Source: Terribacillus saccharophilus
GTDB lineage: Bacteria > Bacillota > Bacilli > Bacillales > Amphibacillaceae
Length of the DNA stretch: 64,000 bases
Direction of reading: 5' to 3'
Assembly (NCBI GenBank): GCA_900110015.1
Contig: FOCD01000006.1
Location: forward strand, 1 to 64,000
A program made the position numbers and the translations under genes. This document shows positions 41,840 to 49,179 of the stretch, in pieces. The stretch's first letter is position 1; every line of letters starts with the position of its first letter. A model generated the notes under the pieces. That model had not been told where the DNA came from and did not search any database. It saw only the letters and a list, made by a program, of their open reading frames with translations.

Positions 41840-43033
41840 TTAATCAAAGGAATCCCATGGAACACCACTTAAGTCCTCTTCGTTAACTGTATGTTTATCA
41901 TAAGTTCTTCCTGAATCTCCATGACTACTCTTAATGTCACCAGAACCAGTCTTATTATCGGTAGTTGTTGAAGACCCACCACCACTAGGCTTAGAAGAAC
42001 CTGATGTACTGTTTGAGCCACCTGAAGACTTACTCGAGCTGGAAGAGCTCTTGGATGAGCTTCCTGAATTACTGGATTTAGTACTACCAGAACTTGAATT
42101 GCTTGAGCTCGCTGAAGAGCCACTGCTATACGACTTATTGGAACTTGAGCTAGATCCTGAGCTAGAGGAACCACTTGAGTATGACTTACTTGAACTGCTT
42201 GAACCCGATGAAGAACTACCGGAGCTTGCTTGGTTTGAACTTGAAGTTGCGCTACCGGAGTTTGACTGTGTTGTATTGTTTGATGAAGTACCATTGGAGG
42301 AAGAAGTAACGGCTGCCGTTTGTTGCGCAGCTTCTTGTTGGGCTTTTTCCTGTTCAGCAGCAAGTTTTTTCTCTTCTTCTTTGCGTTTCGCTTCTTCTTC
42401 AGCAGCAATTACTGTTTTCTCTACTTCAGAAAGCTTTTTCTTCAGTTCTTCCTTCTTCGATTCGGTTTTAATGTCCTTGACTAAGGCAATAGCAGCATCG
42501 TATGACTTTCTGCTTGGAGACTTCTCAGCTTCTGTAACCTTTTCTGAAGCAGTTTGAATTGCGTTTAGCTGTGTACTCGCGTCAGCTAAGTAATCAACTA
42601 GGTATGTATAGATTGCTTGATTCTTGTTTTTGATGTCGTTGAGCTTACCAGAGACTGTATCGAGTTGTTCATCTGTCACGCTGTCTACTAAAACGCCATC
42701 TTTCAAAGTGCTGTATACATCGTTTTGTATGTCAGCTATGTCTTTCGCTGTGTTTACTTCCTTCGATAAGGTTTTCTTCTTATCTCCGTCTACCTTAGCA
42801 ACGGCATCTTCAGCTTTCTTGATCTTCACTTCGATGTCGTCAGCCAATCTTGTACGGTCTTTGTTGTACAAAGCATCAACAGCATCTTGTGCGCTTTCTG
42901 TGTTTTGTACTTGTACTTGTTCCAGTCGTTCTTGTTCAGCAACATTTTGGTTATAAGCGTAAACGCCAGTGCCAGTTCCTCCGGCTAAAATGACTGCTGT
43001 TGCAATACCCACTATCAGCTTTTTCTTTTTCAT
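41840..43033 (-). CDS. Secreted or membrane-anchored coiled-coil protein with Ser-rich tail
   Basis: 397 residues. An N-terminal helix (about 5-26) is a signal or anchor. Residues about 30-230 form a helical coiled-coil region rich in Lys, Glu and Asp (with AAEEEAKRKEEEKKLA). Residues about 240-360 are low-complexity Ser/Gly/Asn (repeats of SSSGSSSSS). The end is acidic (NEEDLSGVPWDSFD). AAAGGAG precedes ATG 43033. It is the first gene of the transfer operon, and the composition suggests an envelope-spanning or wall-exposed stalk. No sorting signal is visible. Confidence 0.7.
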   Translation of the reverse strand: MKKKKLIVGIATAVILAGGTGTGVYAYNQNVAEQERLEQVQVQNTESAQDAVDALYNKDRTRLADDIEVKIKKAEDAVAKVDGDKKKTLSKEVNTAKDIADIQNDVYSTLKDGVLVDSVTDEQLDTVSGKLNDIKNKNQAIYTYLVDYLADASTQLNAIQTASEKVTEAEKSPSRKSYDAAIALVKDIKTESKKEELKKKLSEVEKTVIAAEEEAKRKEEEKKLAAEQEKAQQEAAQQTAAVTSSSNGTSSNNTTQSNSGSATSSSNQASSGSSSSGSSSSSKSYSSGSSSSGSSSSSNKSYSSGSSASSSNSSSGSTKSSNSGSSSKSSSSSSKSSGGSNSTSGSSKPSGGGSSTTTDNKTGSGDIKSSHGDSGRTYDKHTVNEEDLSGVPWDSFD

Positions 43034-43523
43034 TCCAACACTCCTTTACTATTATTATCGAACCAAATAAAACAAATTAAAGGATATTTTAGGATAAACG
43101 TTATCATGTTTACAATCTATTATAGGAAGACTGCCTGATGAAGCAGTCCTCCGTATGAAAATCGTAATTTCTTACGAGATATTCCAATGTTATAAACCAT
43201 GGTTCGAAAACGCAGGGCTCGAATCAGCATTTCTGGTTTTCATTTTTGTTGGGTTTTGGCTTGTCCCAACGCCCTAATGACTCATGATTAATATTTTAGA
43301 CTCAAATAATTGAATCACGGCTATTAATCAGGGTCAACGTCAAGTCACAAGTGGATTTTGAGCTCTGAGTCCACAATCTAGCAGGAGTTATAAATGAATA
43401 CTCCTTTCCAAGTCGTATAGTTACCCCGAATAGTGACTTTTCATCGGGAACCACGCAATATCAAGTTCTCAAGGATCATATTTGCGCAATAGAACGCAAA
43501 CATCATAACGTTTAACATGATTG
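43034..43523. other. Long leader region upstream of the transfer operon
   Basis: About 490 nt without a supported gene. It holds an inverted repeat next to a -10 (see 43119-43152) and several short self-complementary segments such as GTTGGGTTTTGGCTTGTCCCAAC near 43249-43271. It lies between the small 43524 gene and the first transfer gene and may be a structured untranslated or regulatory RNA. Confidence 0.5.
43119..43152 (-). promoter_or_regulatory. Possible transfer-operon promoter with overlapping inverted repeat
   Basis: On the minus strand TATAAT is at 43124-43119, immediately downstream of arms GGAGGACTGC and GCAGTCTTCC (43152-43143 and 43134-43125). The repeat would cover the -35 area, an operator-like layout; no good -35 is seen. 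It could instead be a T-poor terminator of the preceding small gene. Confidence 0.35.
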
Positions 43524-43772
43524 TTAACTTACTTCATACAATTCGCTTATCTTATTCTTTCGTTTAGCAATGACATGTCCATCGACTGTTCTAACAGTCC
43601 GGATATCATAGAAGATATCATCTATCTTACATCTTCGATTCGTACGAGTATTTCTTACATCCAATCCATTATTCAGTATGTAAGTCTCTTTGTTGAAAGT
43701 ACGAATTGTAACCCTGTTTCCAAATCCTAAGAATTGAAATCGATTCATCTTAGGGACACTACCTTTCGGCAC
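43524..43772 (-). CDS. Small basic protein at the head of the transfer region
   Basis: 82 residues from GTG 43772 (GGGAGGTG about 8 nt upstream); a GTG at 43781 overlaps the site. It has no membrane segment and is basic. Sequence landmarks are FLGFGNRVTIRTF, GLDVRNTRTNRRCKIDDIFYDIRTV and a Lys/Arg end. I do not recognise it. It precedes a 490-nt leader and a 29-kb operon with internal terminators, so an antitermination or RNA-binding role is worth testing. Confidence 0.55.
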   Translation of the reverse strand: MPKGSVPKMNRFQFLGFGNRVTIRTFNKETYILNNGLDVRNTRTNRRCKIDDIFYDIRTVRTVDGHVIAKRKNKISELYEVS

Positions 43773-43823
43773 TTCACTCACCTCCCCAAGATATTTTCTT
43801 TAAACGGTGCTCTTGTGATAAAA

Positions 43824-44048
43824 TCAAGGTAAAAAATCACTTAGGAAATCTGGTATCTCATCAACAGATTTCGCAAAAAGAACTCTATGAGGTACTTTGA
43901 ATAAATCTTCTAGCTTTCCTAGACCAAATTCACTTGGAAAGCTTCTTCCTGATTCTATTCTTTGATATTGCCTCACTGAAATTCTTAGTGTCTCAGCAAC
44001 TTCATATTGTGTTAGAAGCTTTTTTTGCCGGAATATCTTTAACAGCAA
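43824..44048 (-). CDS. XRE-family repressor, leftward
   Basis: 74 residues from TTG 44048; GAGGTGG lies about 5 nt upstream. Nearly the whole protein is a Cro/C1-type helix-turn-helix: KIFRQKKLLTQYEVAETL, then RISVRQYQRIESGRSFP, followed by LGKLEDLFKVPHRVLF. It is divergent from another XRE gene at 44173, sharing a 124-nt control region, the classical switch arrangement. It lies between the regulators and the transfer operon and is a good candidate for controlling transfer genes. Confidence 0.8.
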   Translation of the reverse strand: MLLKIFRQKKLLTQYEVAETLRISVRQYQRIESGRSFPSEFGLGKLEDLFKVPHRVLFAKSVDEIPDFLSDFLP

Positions 44049-44172
44049 TTCACCACCTCTTCCCCTCACCCGACATATAAGAGCGTGTCTATAAGTATAT
44101 TTTACACGACCTTTAATAGCGCGTCAAGGAAGAGTTTAACAATTTAACTTATTTTTAGAAGGTTGGTAAAAG
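44049..44172. promoter_or_regulatory. Divergent regulator control region
   Basis: 124 nt between two outward-reading XRE genes. It contains similar segments AGAGCGTGTC (44082-44091) and ATAGCGCGTC (44117-44126) and an AT-rich TATAAGTATATTTTACA stretch. These are candidate operators and overlapping promoters. Confidence 0.45.
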
Positions 44173-44388
44173 ATGAAAACCCTAGGAACTAGATTAAAAG
44201 AATTAAGGACAGAACGAGGTATTTACCAATCACATTTAGCACAGTATCTATCCGTGACCACCAGACACATCCAAAGATATGAAGCTGACAAAACTGATGT
44301 ATCTCTTTCAACGCTAATTGCTCTAGCAGACTACTTTGAAGTATCGCTTGATTACTTAGTAGGACGCAGCGAAAACAGAAAATGCTGA
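44173..44388 (+). CDS. XRE-family repressor, rightward
   Basis: 71 residues from ATG 44173; AGAAGGTTGG lies upstream. The HTH domain is complete: LGTRLKELRTERGIYQSHLA, then YLSVTTRHIQRYEADKTDVS, followed by TLIALADYFEVSLDYLVGRS, the standard family ending. It opposes the leftward repressor gene and probably binds the shared intergenic region. Confidence 0.85.
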   Translation: MKTLGTRLKELRTERGIYQSHLAQYLSVTTRHIQRYEADKTDVSLSTLIALADYFEVSLDYLVGRSENRKC

Positions 44389-44543
44389 TAAGCTAGTAGC
44401 TGGGTTCGCAACAACTCTATTGCTTTAAAATAGAATTAAACTGTTTTTATTGATTCGAAGCTCAATAACGACATTGACTGATGTTCTTCTCTTTTTATGA
44501 CATCCTATGTCGTTTATAGTGCAAAAAAAAATAGAATATACAA

Positions 44544-44696
44544 TTACAGGCAACTGACTTTTTTTTGATCTTGGTGGAGCACTTCACAAATCGGTATAAT
44601 TTGAGATGAATCTGTCTTCTTTCTTTTTGAAGTGCATTGAATCAAATTCAGCAAGTGGATAATCTCCTGTTTATCCTTGAGTTGTGGTTTTGACAT
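44544..44696 (-). CDS. Small polar protein (50 aa)
   Basis: From ATG 44696 with AAAGGAG about 9 nt upstream; a longer frame from 44756 has no site. Sequence MSKPQLKDKQEIIHLLNLIQ then a basic stretch CTSKRKKTDSSQII. No family recognised. It is encoded on the opposite strand to the flanking XRE genes. Confidence 0.4.
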   Translation of the reverse strand: MSKPQLKDKQEIIHLLNLIQCTSKRKKTDSSQIIPICEVLHQDQKKVSCL

Positions 44697-44878
44697 ATGA
44701 ACTCTCTCCTTTGGTAAATAGTAGAAAATTCCCCCTTGTCGGTACAAAATTACCATAAGATTGAATTTAATTCAACACCAAACATCCAATTAGACTATTT
44801 TTATGGTTAAAATTTACTAAAAAGTGGTTCACAAGTCTATTCTGCTTCGATAAAGTAGCCTGGAGGTGGTGAGAAAAA

Positions 44879-45235
44879 ATGGAAGATAAATTAGAACCGA
44901 GAATCTTATTCAGTGAACGTTTAGCCCTTTTAATTAAATATAAGGGACTTACTAATGTGGAATTAGCTAGAGCTATTAAAGTTTCTCCCGGCCTTATTAC
45001 AAAGTACACATCAGGTAAAGCTAGTCCTTCTTATGAAAACTTCGTTAAGATTGCTGATTTTTTTGATGTCTCTATGGACTATCTAAGGGGGAAAAGTAAC
45101 TCTTTTAATGGAGATCCTGGAGATAATAAACGAATCGATGCTTGGATTGGTCTGTTGGAAACTATGAACATGGACGAATACGAACAGAGAAGAATTGTAG
45201 AGGCATTGAGATTATTAAATAAAAAATTGAACTAA
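44879..45235 (+). CDS. XRE-family repressor with C-terminal extension
   Basis: 118 residues from ATG 44879 (GGAGGTGGTGAG upstream). The HTH covers about 10-75: LALLIKYKGLTNVELARAIK, VSPGLITKYTSGKASPSYENF, then IADFFDVSMDYLRGKS. An additional 40-residue helical tail (WIGLLETMNMDEYEQRRIVE) may serve oligomerisation. This size and plan resemble phage and ICE repressors such as ImmR. It is followed by a terminator and then the replication region. Confidence 0.85.
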   Translation: MEDKLEPRILFSERLALLIKYKGLTNVELARAIKVSPGLITKYTSGKASPSYENFVKIADFFDVSMDYLRGKSNSFNGDPGDNKRIDAWIGLLETMNMDEYEQRRIVEALRLLNKKLN

Positions 45236-45337
45236 GGGGCAAAATTTCATGTAAAGAACAATTATAAGTAAAAGTTCAAATACTAATAAAGATTACAAGA
45301 ATATATAAAAAGACAAATATATATAAGGAAAAATTAA

Positions 45338-45380
45338 AAAGCGCTGAAACTCTTATTTTACAAGGGTTCCAGCGCTTTTT
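45338..45380 (+). terminator. Terminator after the third XRE gene
   Basis: Arms AAAAAGCGCTG (45338-45348) and CAGCGCTTTTT (45370-45380) with an inner AACTCTT/AAGGGTT stem; T- and A-runs on both sides make it bidirectional. Confidence 0.85.
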
Positions 45381-45408
45381 GGTTTAAATGATATACAGAA
45401 TCCACAAG

Positions 45409-45520
45409 TTCACATGATTATAAATACTATATTCTGTATTCACATGTTCTTAAATACTGTCTCTTATAATCCACATATTTTGAAATCCATTTTTAAAAGT
45501 ATAGATGTTCTGAAATCCAG
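45409..45520. repeat. Iteron-like direct repeats beside the replication gene
   Basis: TTCACATGATTATAAATACT (45409) and TTCACATGTTCTTAAATACT (45439) are followed by diverged TCCACATATTTTGAAATCCA (45470) and GATGTTCTGAAATCCAG (45503). The phase is about 30-31 bp, three helical turns. In AT-rich DNA just past the rep gene, this is a candidate origin. Confidence 0.6.
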
Positions 45521-45702
45521 TTTATTTTGTCGAGAATGATTGAATTGTACAAGTGAAAAAAGGTTATTTTGGATGTCTAGCAGTGAAAGTTGAAATAAAA
45601 TGAGAGTCATTCGAGGGGAAGAAAAATGAAGAAATGACAAATAGCCCTTCCAATTAAACTTTTGAAAAGGCAGTAAATCCAAGTATTCTTTTTAAATTAA
45701 GA

Positions 45703-46884
45703 TTATGCTTTAAGGAATGCCGGGTATTCGCCATATACCTTATGATACTCAATTTCAATTATCATTTTCTCTTCTTCAGAGAAAGCTTTTTTATAGTCAG
45801 AGAATGCATTCGAGAAACATTTGTTTACAAATGCCCCTATACGCTTAATAGACTTAATTTCACCATTTGTATGTAAGTTTTCCAATGTATCTGCTACTTT
45901 AGAAACAGTGTAGTCGAGCATAGATTTAGCTTTATCAACGACTCGAAGGTGAGTAGAAACCCTCACCATTCGACTTAATGACTTCTCGATATCCTTCATT
46001 TCGCGCCATTTTACTGGGATTCGAGCATGTTTAATACGTGCAGCCATTTCTTTACGAACTCTTGCGAAAGATCGTTGCTCGTTTTGCTCTTCATTTCGTT
46101 TGAAGCAAGCACCATTTAGGCTAAAAGAGAACTTCTCTATGCAGATTTGTACAAATGATCGCTTACGTTGTGTTCTATGTAGAGATGGATTTTTAATTGT
46201 TTCTGCTAAAGGTTTAAATGAAAACACATTATGTATGGTATCTAGGAAGTCTCGTACCCTTTTAGCAGTTGTATTCAGTGCCTTTTTTAAGTAGGACATC
46301 GTTCTTTCGCCTTTTACGAGTTCAAAATCTTCCACATTTCGACGGTTAGTCCCTAATTGAACCGTGAAATACTGAGAAAGCTCGAGCAAAAGAATTGGAC
46401 CTTTATGATAACGGTGCTTGATAAGAGAACCGAAGATCCTTTCTTGGAATAAGGCCAAAGGAATACGGAAATAGCTTGCAGTTTCTTTGCTAATGGAGTT
46501 GACGATTTGTTGATTGTACTTCCCATAATCGACAATTTCATAATGCATGCCTTTATCAGAATATACCTCAGCTACATAATTTCGAGCTATTAAGCTATCA
46601 ATTGCTTTTTTAACAGTTTCATAGTTAAGGTTATGATCCGTAGCAAGGTTAGAAATGCATAGCAGTTTCCGTTCACTAATGGATGTATCTTTTGTTAGGG
46701 AACGAATTTGCCCCATTTCATCGGTGTATAAGTGAAGAATCATAAAAACTGAGATTTCAGATGTAGTAATTGGATAGTCAGTCACCATCGAATCATAGCG
46801 TAATTTATCCAAGTGATTCTTGAAGAATTTTATTCCTTCAATGGTGAATTTTTGGGGTTGTTTTTGCATGACTAAATTTGTCAT
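45703..46884 (-). CDS. rep: Probable plasmid replication initiator
   Basis: 393 residues from ATG 46884 (AAAGGAG 8 nt upstream); an in-frame start at 46908 lacks a site. It has a winged-helix-type region (SISERKLLCISNLATDHNL then YETVKKAIDSLIARNYVAEV, about 70-115) as in many plasmid initiators, a basic middle part and a helical end. The position between iteron-like repeats and the alp7 partition genes, and a leader with an intrinsic terminator, support a replication role. I cannot assign it to a named Rep family. Confidence 0.65.
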   Translation of the reverse strand: MTNLVMQKQPQKFTIEGIKFFKNHLDKLRYDSMVTDYPITTSEISVFMILHLYTDEMGQIRSLTKDTSISERKLLCISNLATDHNLNYETVKKAIDSLIARNYVAEVYSDKGMHYEIVDYGKYNQQIVNSISKETASYFRIPLALFQERIFGSLIKHRYHKGPILLLELSQYFTVQLGTNRRNVEDFELVKGERTMSYLKKALNTTAKRVRDFLDTIHNVFSFKPLAETIKNPSLHRTQRKRSFVQICIEKFSFSLNGACFKRNEEQNEQRSFARVRKEMAARIKHARIPVKWREMKDIEKSLSRMVRVSTHLRVVDKAKSMLDYTVSKVADTLENLHTNGEIKSIKRIGAFVNKCFSNAFSDYKKAFSEEEKMIIEIEYHKVYGEYPAFLKA

Positions 46885-46910
46885 GTACAGCTCTCCTTTT
46901 TCTGACAACG

Positions 46911-46955
46911 AAAAAGACGGTGAATCCCTGTAAAATCAAGGAAAACACCGTCTTT
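46911..46955 (-). terminator. Attenuator-like terminator in the rep leader
   Basis: On the minus strand AAAGACGGTG pairs with CACCGTCTTTTT around 23 nt, ending only about 15 nt before the rep ribosome site. An intrinsic terminator inside the leader is how antisense-RNA attenuation controls rep in pIP501-type plasmids. Confidence 0.7.
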
Positions 46956-47084
46956 AAAGTGTCAAAAAAAGATAACACAAAAAGGACATTTTGACGCGAG
47001 AATCTTTTGACTTTCTGCTGATGTTCATGTAATATATACACATAAACAAAAGAGATTTTCAAAAGACTATCTGGTCAGTGTTTT

Positions 47085-47155
47085 CCCTAGGCTATTAGGG
47101 AGAACCGTCTAAGAGTGTTGGTCGCACTACTTAGATGGCTGGATGTCTTTTTTAC
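47085..47155 (+). other. Structured DNA upstream of rep (possible countertranscript end)
   Basis: Two hairpins, CCCTAGGCTATTAGGG (47085-47100) and CCGTCTAAG/CTTAGATGG (47105-47137), then ATGTCTTTTTT. It would terminate plus-strand transcription. The 46956-47205 stretch otherwise has no gene. Confidence 0.4.
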
Positions 47156-47205
47156 TTGTCGTTCGTTTTGTTGAGCTAAGTATAGCAGTTAAATTAAATG
47201 TACGC

Positions 47206-47237
47206 AATAGACTCCCTAGCTAGGAGTCTATTTTTTT
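47206..47237 (+). terminator. Terminator before the alp7 operon
   Basis: AATAGACTCC pairs with GGAGTCTATT around CTAGCTA, followed by TTTTT; it insulates alp7A from upstream transcription. Confidence 0.85.
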
Positions 47238-47255
47238 GTCGTTTTTATAAAAACA

Positions 47256-47390
47256 GCGAAATCAATGATTTCAATTAATGATAATAATCATTGAAAACGC
47301 CTATATAAAGGTGTTTATAGGTGAAATCAGTTTGTTGACTTATAGTGATTTAAAATGGTATAATTAAATAAAGTGAAATCAAAAAGGAGT
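47256..47390 (+). promoter_or_regulatory. Promoter and centromere-like repeats of the alp7 operon
   Basis: TTGACT (47335-47340), an 18-nt spacer and TGGTATAAT (47359-47364 for the hexamer) form a good promoter. Copies of GTGAAATCA occur at 47321 and 47373, and GCGAAATCA with TGATTTC as an inverted pair at 47256-47272, followed by ATGATAATAATCAT. These repeats are likely Alp7R sites, equivalent to alp7C. Confidence 0.65.
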
Positions 47391-47398
47391 AGATTTTT

Positions 47399-48553
47399 AT
47401 GGAAATATCACGTATGAACGTTGATTTTGGTAATAGCATGTATATGAATATGATAGATGGTTATTTCTTTGAATTGCCTACTAATGTAGTAGAAATAAGC
47501 CGTGAAAGTGCCGAGGGTAAATTCACTTCTTCTATAGAAGAACCTGAAGAATTAAAAGGTAGATTATTAATCTCGACTATCATTGATGATGAGGAAAAAT
47601 TCTTCTTAGTTGGTGAGATTGCTGAAAATGAAGTGTTGGGAAATAACCACATCAGAAAATTACATAACAAAGCTACTTCGCATATCACATATATCATGTT
47701 CCTAGCAGCTACATCCTACTATCATGCTTTGAAGAAAGATGAAAACAGTGATGTCGTAATTAACTATTTCTCTACTATGCTGCCTATTTGGCTTTTAAAA
47801 CAGACTTCTAAATTCAGTGAAATGCAAAGCACATTCGCCAATCGTTTTAAAGGACATCATGAAGTAAAAATACTGACTCCAGGTATGGAGAAAACATTAA
47901 ATATCAACGTTCAAGAAGCAGTATGTAGGATTGAATCCGAAGTTTCTCGCTGGAGTATCAAGAAAAACTTCGACTTGGAAGACAATGCGCAGGCAGACCT
48001 TTTTAAAGGCAATGATACTGTCTTATGTGATCTTGGTGGAGGAACTGATGACTTTGTATTGTTACCAGCAGGTTTAAAATCTCCAATCAGTAGAGATTCG
48101 TTTGATTATAATGCTGATAAGCCATTCCTTGAGTTCTTAGAGCAATTCAGAAAAGAAAAACTGGTCGAACACTTTAAGACTGTAAGGGATTTAGAAACTT
48201 TTATATTCACTAACATTGATAAGTCTAAGATGGAACGTAAGGACGGTAATACAGGACAGAAATTTGATTTGACTGCGACTATAAAGAAAGCGCTGAAAGA
48301 ATATGCACAAATCAAAATAACTCAGGTTGAGAATACGTTTCCTGCCCCTAAGGATAAAGTATACAAGTACTTTTATTTCGGAGGTGTGGCGACAGTTCTG
48401 AAAGAGTCAATTATGGTTGTAACTGAAGAAAAATACGGCCAAGAAATATCAGAAGCTAATCATATAATTGCTGATGATGCACGCATGCTTAATTTATTTG
48501 GACTAGAAGTTTTGAGCAGAGCTGAAGAAGCTAAAAGACTCTCTGAAGTCTAA
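47399..48553 (+). CDS. alp7A: Alp7A-like plasmid segregation actin
   Basis: 384 residues; AAAGGAG lies 9 nt before ATG. Actin-fold nucleotide motifs are visible: MNVDFGNS (6-13) for phosphate 1 and VLCDLGGGTDD near 211-221 for phosphate 2. Long stretches such as DGYFFELPTNVVEIS, ENTFPAPKDKVYKY and GLEVLSRAE match Alp7A of pLS20 as I remember it. Alp7A forms dynamic filaments that move plasmid copies apart. The partner alp7R follows 22 nt later. Confidence 0.93.
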   Translation: MEISRMNVDFGNSMYMNMIDGYFFELPTNVVEISRESAEGKFTSSIEEPEELKGRLLISTIIDDEEKFFLVGEIAENEVLGNNHIRKLHNKATSHITYIMFLAATSYYHALKKDENSDVVINYFSTMLPIWLLKQTSKFSEMQSTFANRFKGHHEVKILTPGMEKTLNINVQEAVCRIESEVSRWSIKKNFDLEDNAQADLFKGNDTVLCDLGGGTDDFVLLPAGLKSPISRDSFDYNADKPFLEFLEQFRKEKLVEHFKTVRDLETFIFTNIDKSKMERKDGNTGQKFDLTATIKKALKEYAQIKITQVENTFPAPKDKVYKYFYFGGVATVLKESIMVVTEEKYGQEISEANHIIADDARMLNLFGLEVLSRAEEAKRLSEV

Positions 48554-48575
48554 AAGAAAACTAAGGTGAGAAATC

Positions 48576-48983
48576 ATGGCTAATAAAAGCGAAAGAACCC
48601 CCTTGTTTAACGTTAGAACAACTCAGATGACTGACGAAATGTATGATTATGTTCTTAAGAGACTTGAAGAGCATGGTACCTTTCGTGAATATGCATTTCA
48701 CTTAATTCAAAATGAGATGAAACAGGAAGAACAAAGCCAAATTAATAAGGAAAAAGACAAACACGTCTATGATGCATTGATTGAACTTAAACATGGTATG
48801 GATAGTCAGTTTAGGCATCTAAATAGAAAGATCGAACAAAAAAACTTTAATCTACCTTTTGATGTTTCTGATGATAGTTCTAATAAAAAAAATGAAGAAA
48901 ACTTTGGTACTAGAGAAGGACAGTTGGTACGTAATTCTCCACCCACTGGAGAGATCAATGAAGATTTCGATATGGACTTTTAA
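48576..48983 (+). CDS. alp7R: Alp7R-like DNA-binding partition adaptor
   Basis: 135 residues from ATG 48576 (AAGGTGAG upstream). The N-terminal 40 residues (FNVRTTQMTDEMYDYVLKRL) resemble a ribbon-helix-helix strand and helix. The rest is polar and acidic and ends EINEDFDMDF, likely the part that touches the filament. Position directly after alp7A matches the pLS20 alp7AR operon, in which Alp7R binds the centromere and represses the operon. Confidence 0.82.
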   Translation: MANKSERTPLFNVRTTQMTDEMYDYVLKRLEEHGTFREYAFHLIQNEMKQEEQSQINKEKDKHVYDALIELKHGMDSQFRHLNRKIEQKNFNLPFDVSDDSSNKKNEENFGTREGQLVRNSPPTGEINEDFDMDF

Positions 48984-49011
48984 AGTAGAACTTTAAGGAG
49001 TGTGAAGTGAA

Positions 49012-49179
49012 TTGCCTAAAAGAAGTATTGAGGAATCTATAAGAAGAGCAAAGGCTTCTAATGCATTAGAAGGGCTTCATTCAACTAAAGAACAGGATGA
49101 GTTGGTAAAGCTTAGCTTAGAAGGCAAAATAACGCACGATGATTTTATTAAGAAAGTCTTAGAACTAACAAATGAGTAA
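49012..49179 (+). CDS. VbhA-like antitoxin of a Fic toxin
   Basis: 55 residues from TTG 49012. Helical and charged, it contains SNALEG at 16-21, matching the inhibitory motif (S/T)xxxE(G/N) by which VbhA-type antitoxins insert a Glu into the Fic active site. The end LSLEGKITHDDFIKKVLE also fits the VbhA family. Its last codons overlap the fic start (ATGAGTAA), so toxin and antitoxin are translationally coupled. The TTG start, about 12 nt after AAGGAG, is somewhat far. Confidence 0.82.
   Translation: MPKRSIEESIRRAKASNALEGLHSTKEQDELVKLSLEGKITHDDFIKKVLELTNE

Noticed and set aside
41869-42408. Minus-strand frame of 179 residues inside the Ser-rich gene
   Set aside because: Another frame of the same low-complexity tract, lacking an independent start signal.
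41934-42557. Plus-strand frame of 207 residues rich in Leu/Glu/Pro
   Set aside because: It is the mirror image of the Ser-rich repeats of the minus-strand gene; composition is an artefact of low complexity.
46838-47062. Minus-strand frame of 74 residues upstream of rep
   Set aside because: It runs through the attenuator hairpin into the rep start in another frame without a ribosome site; treated as leader.
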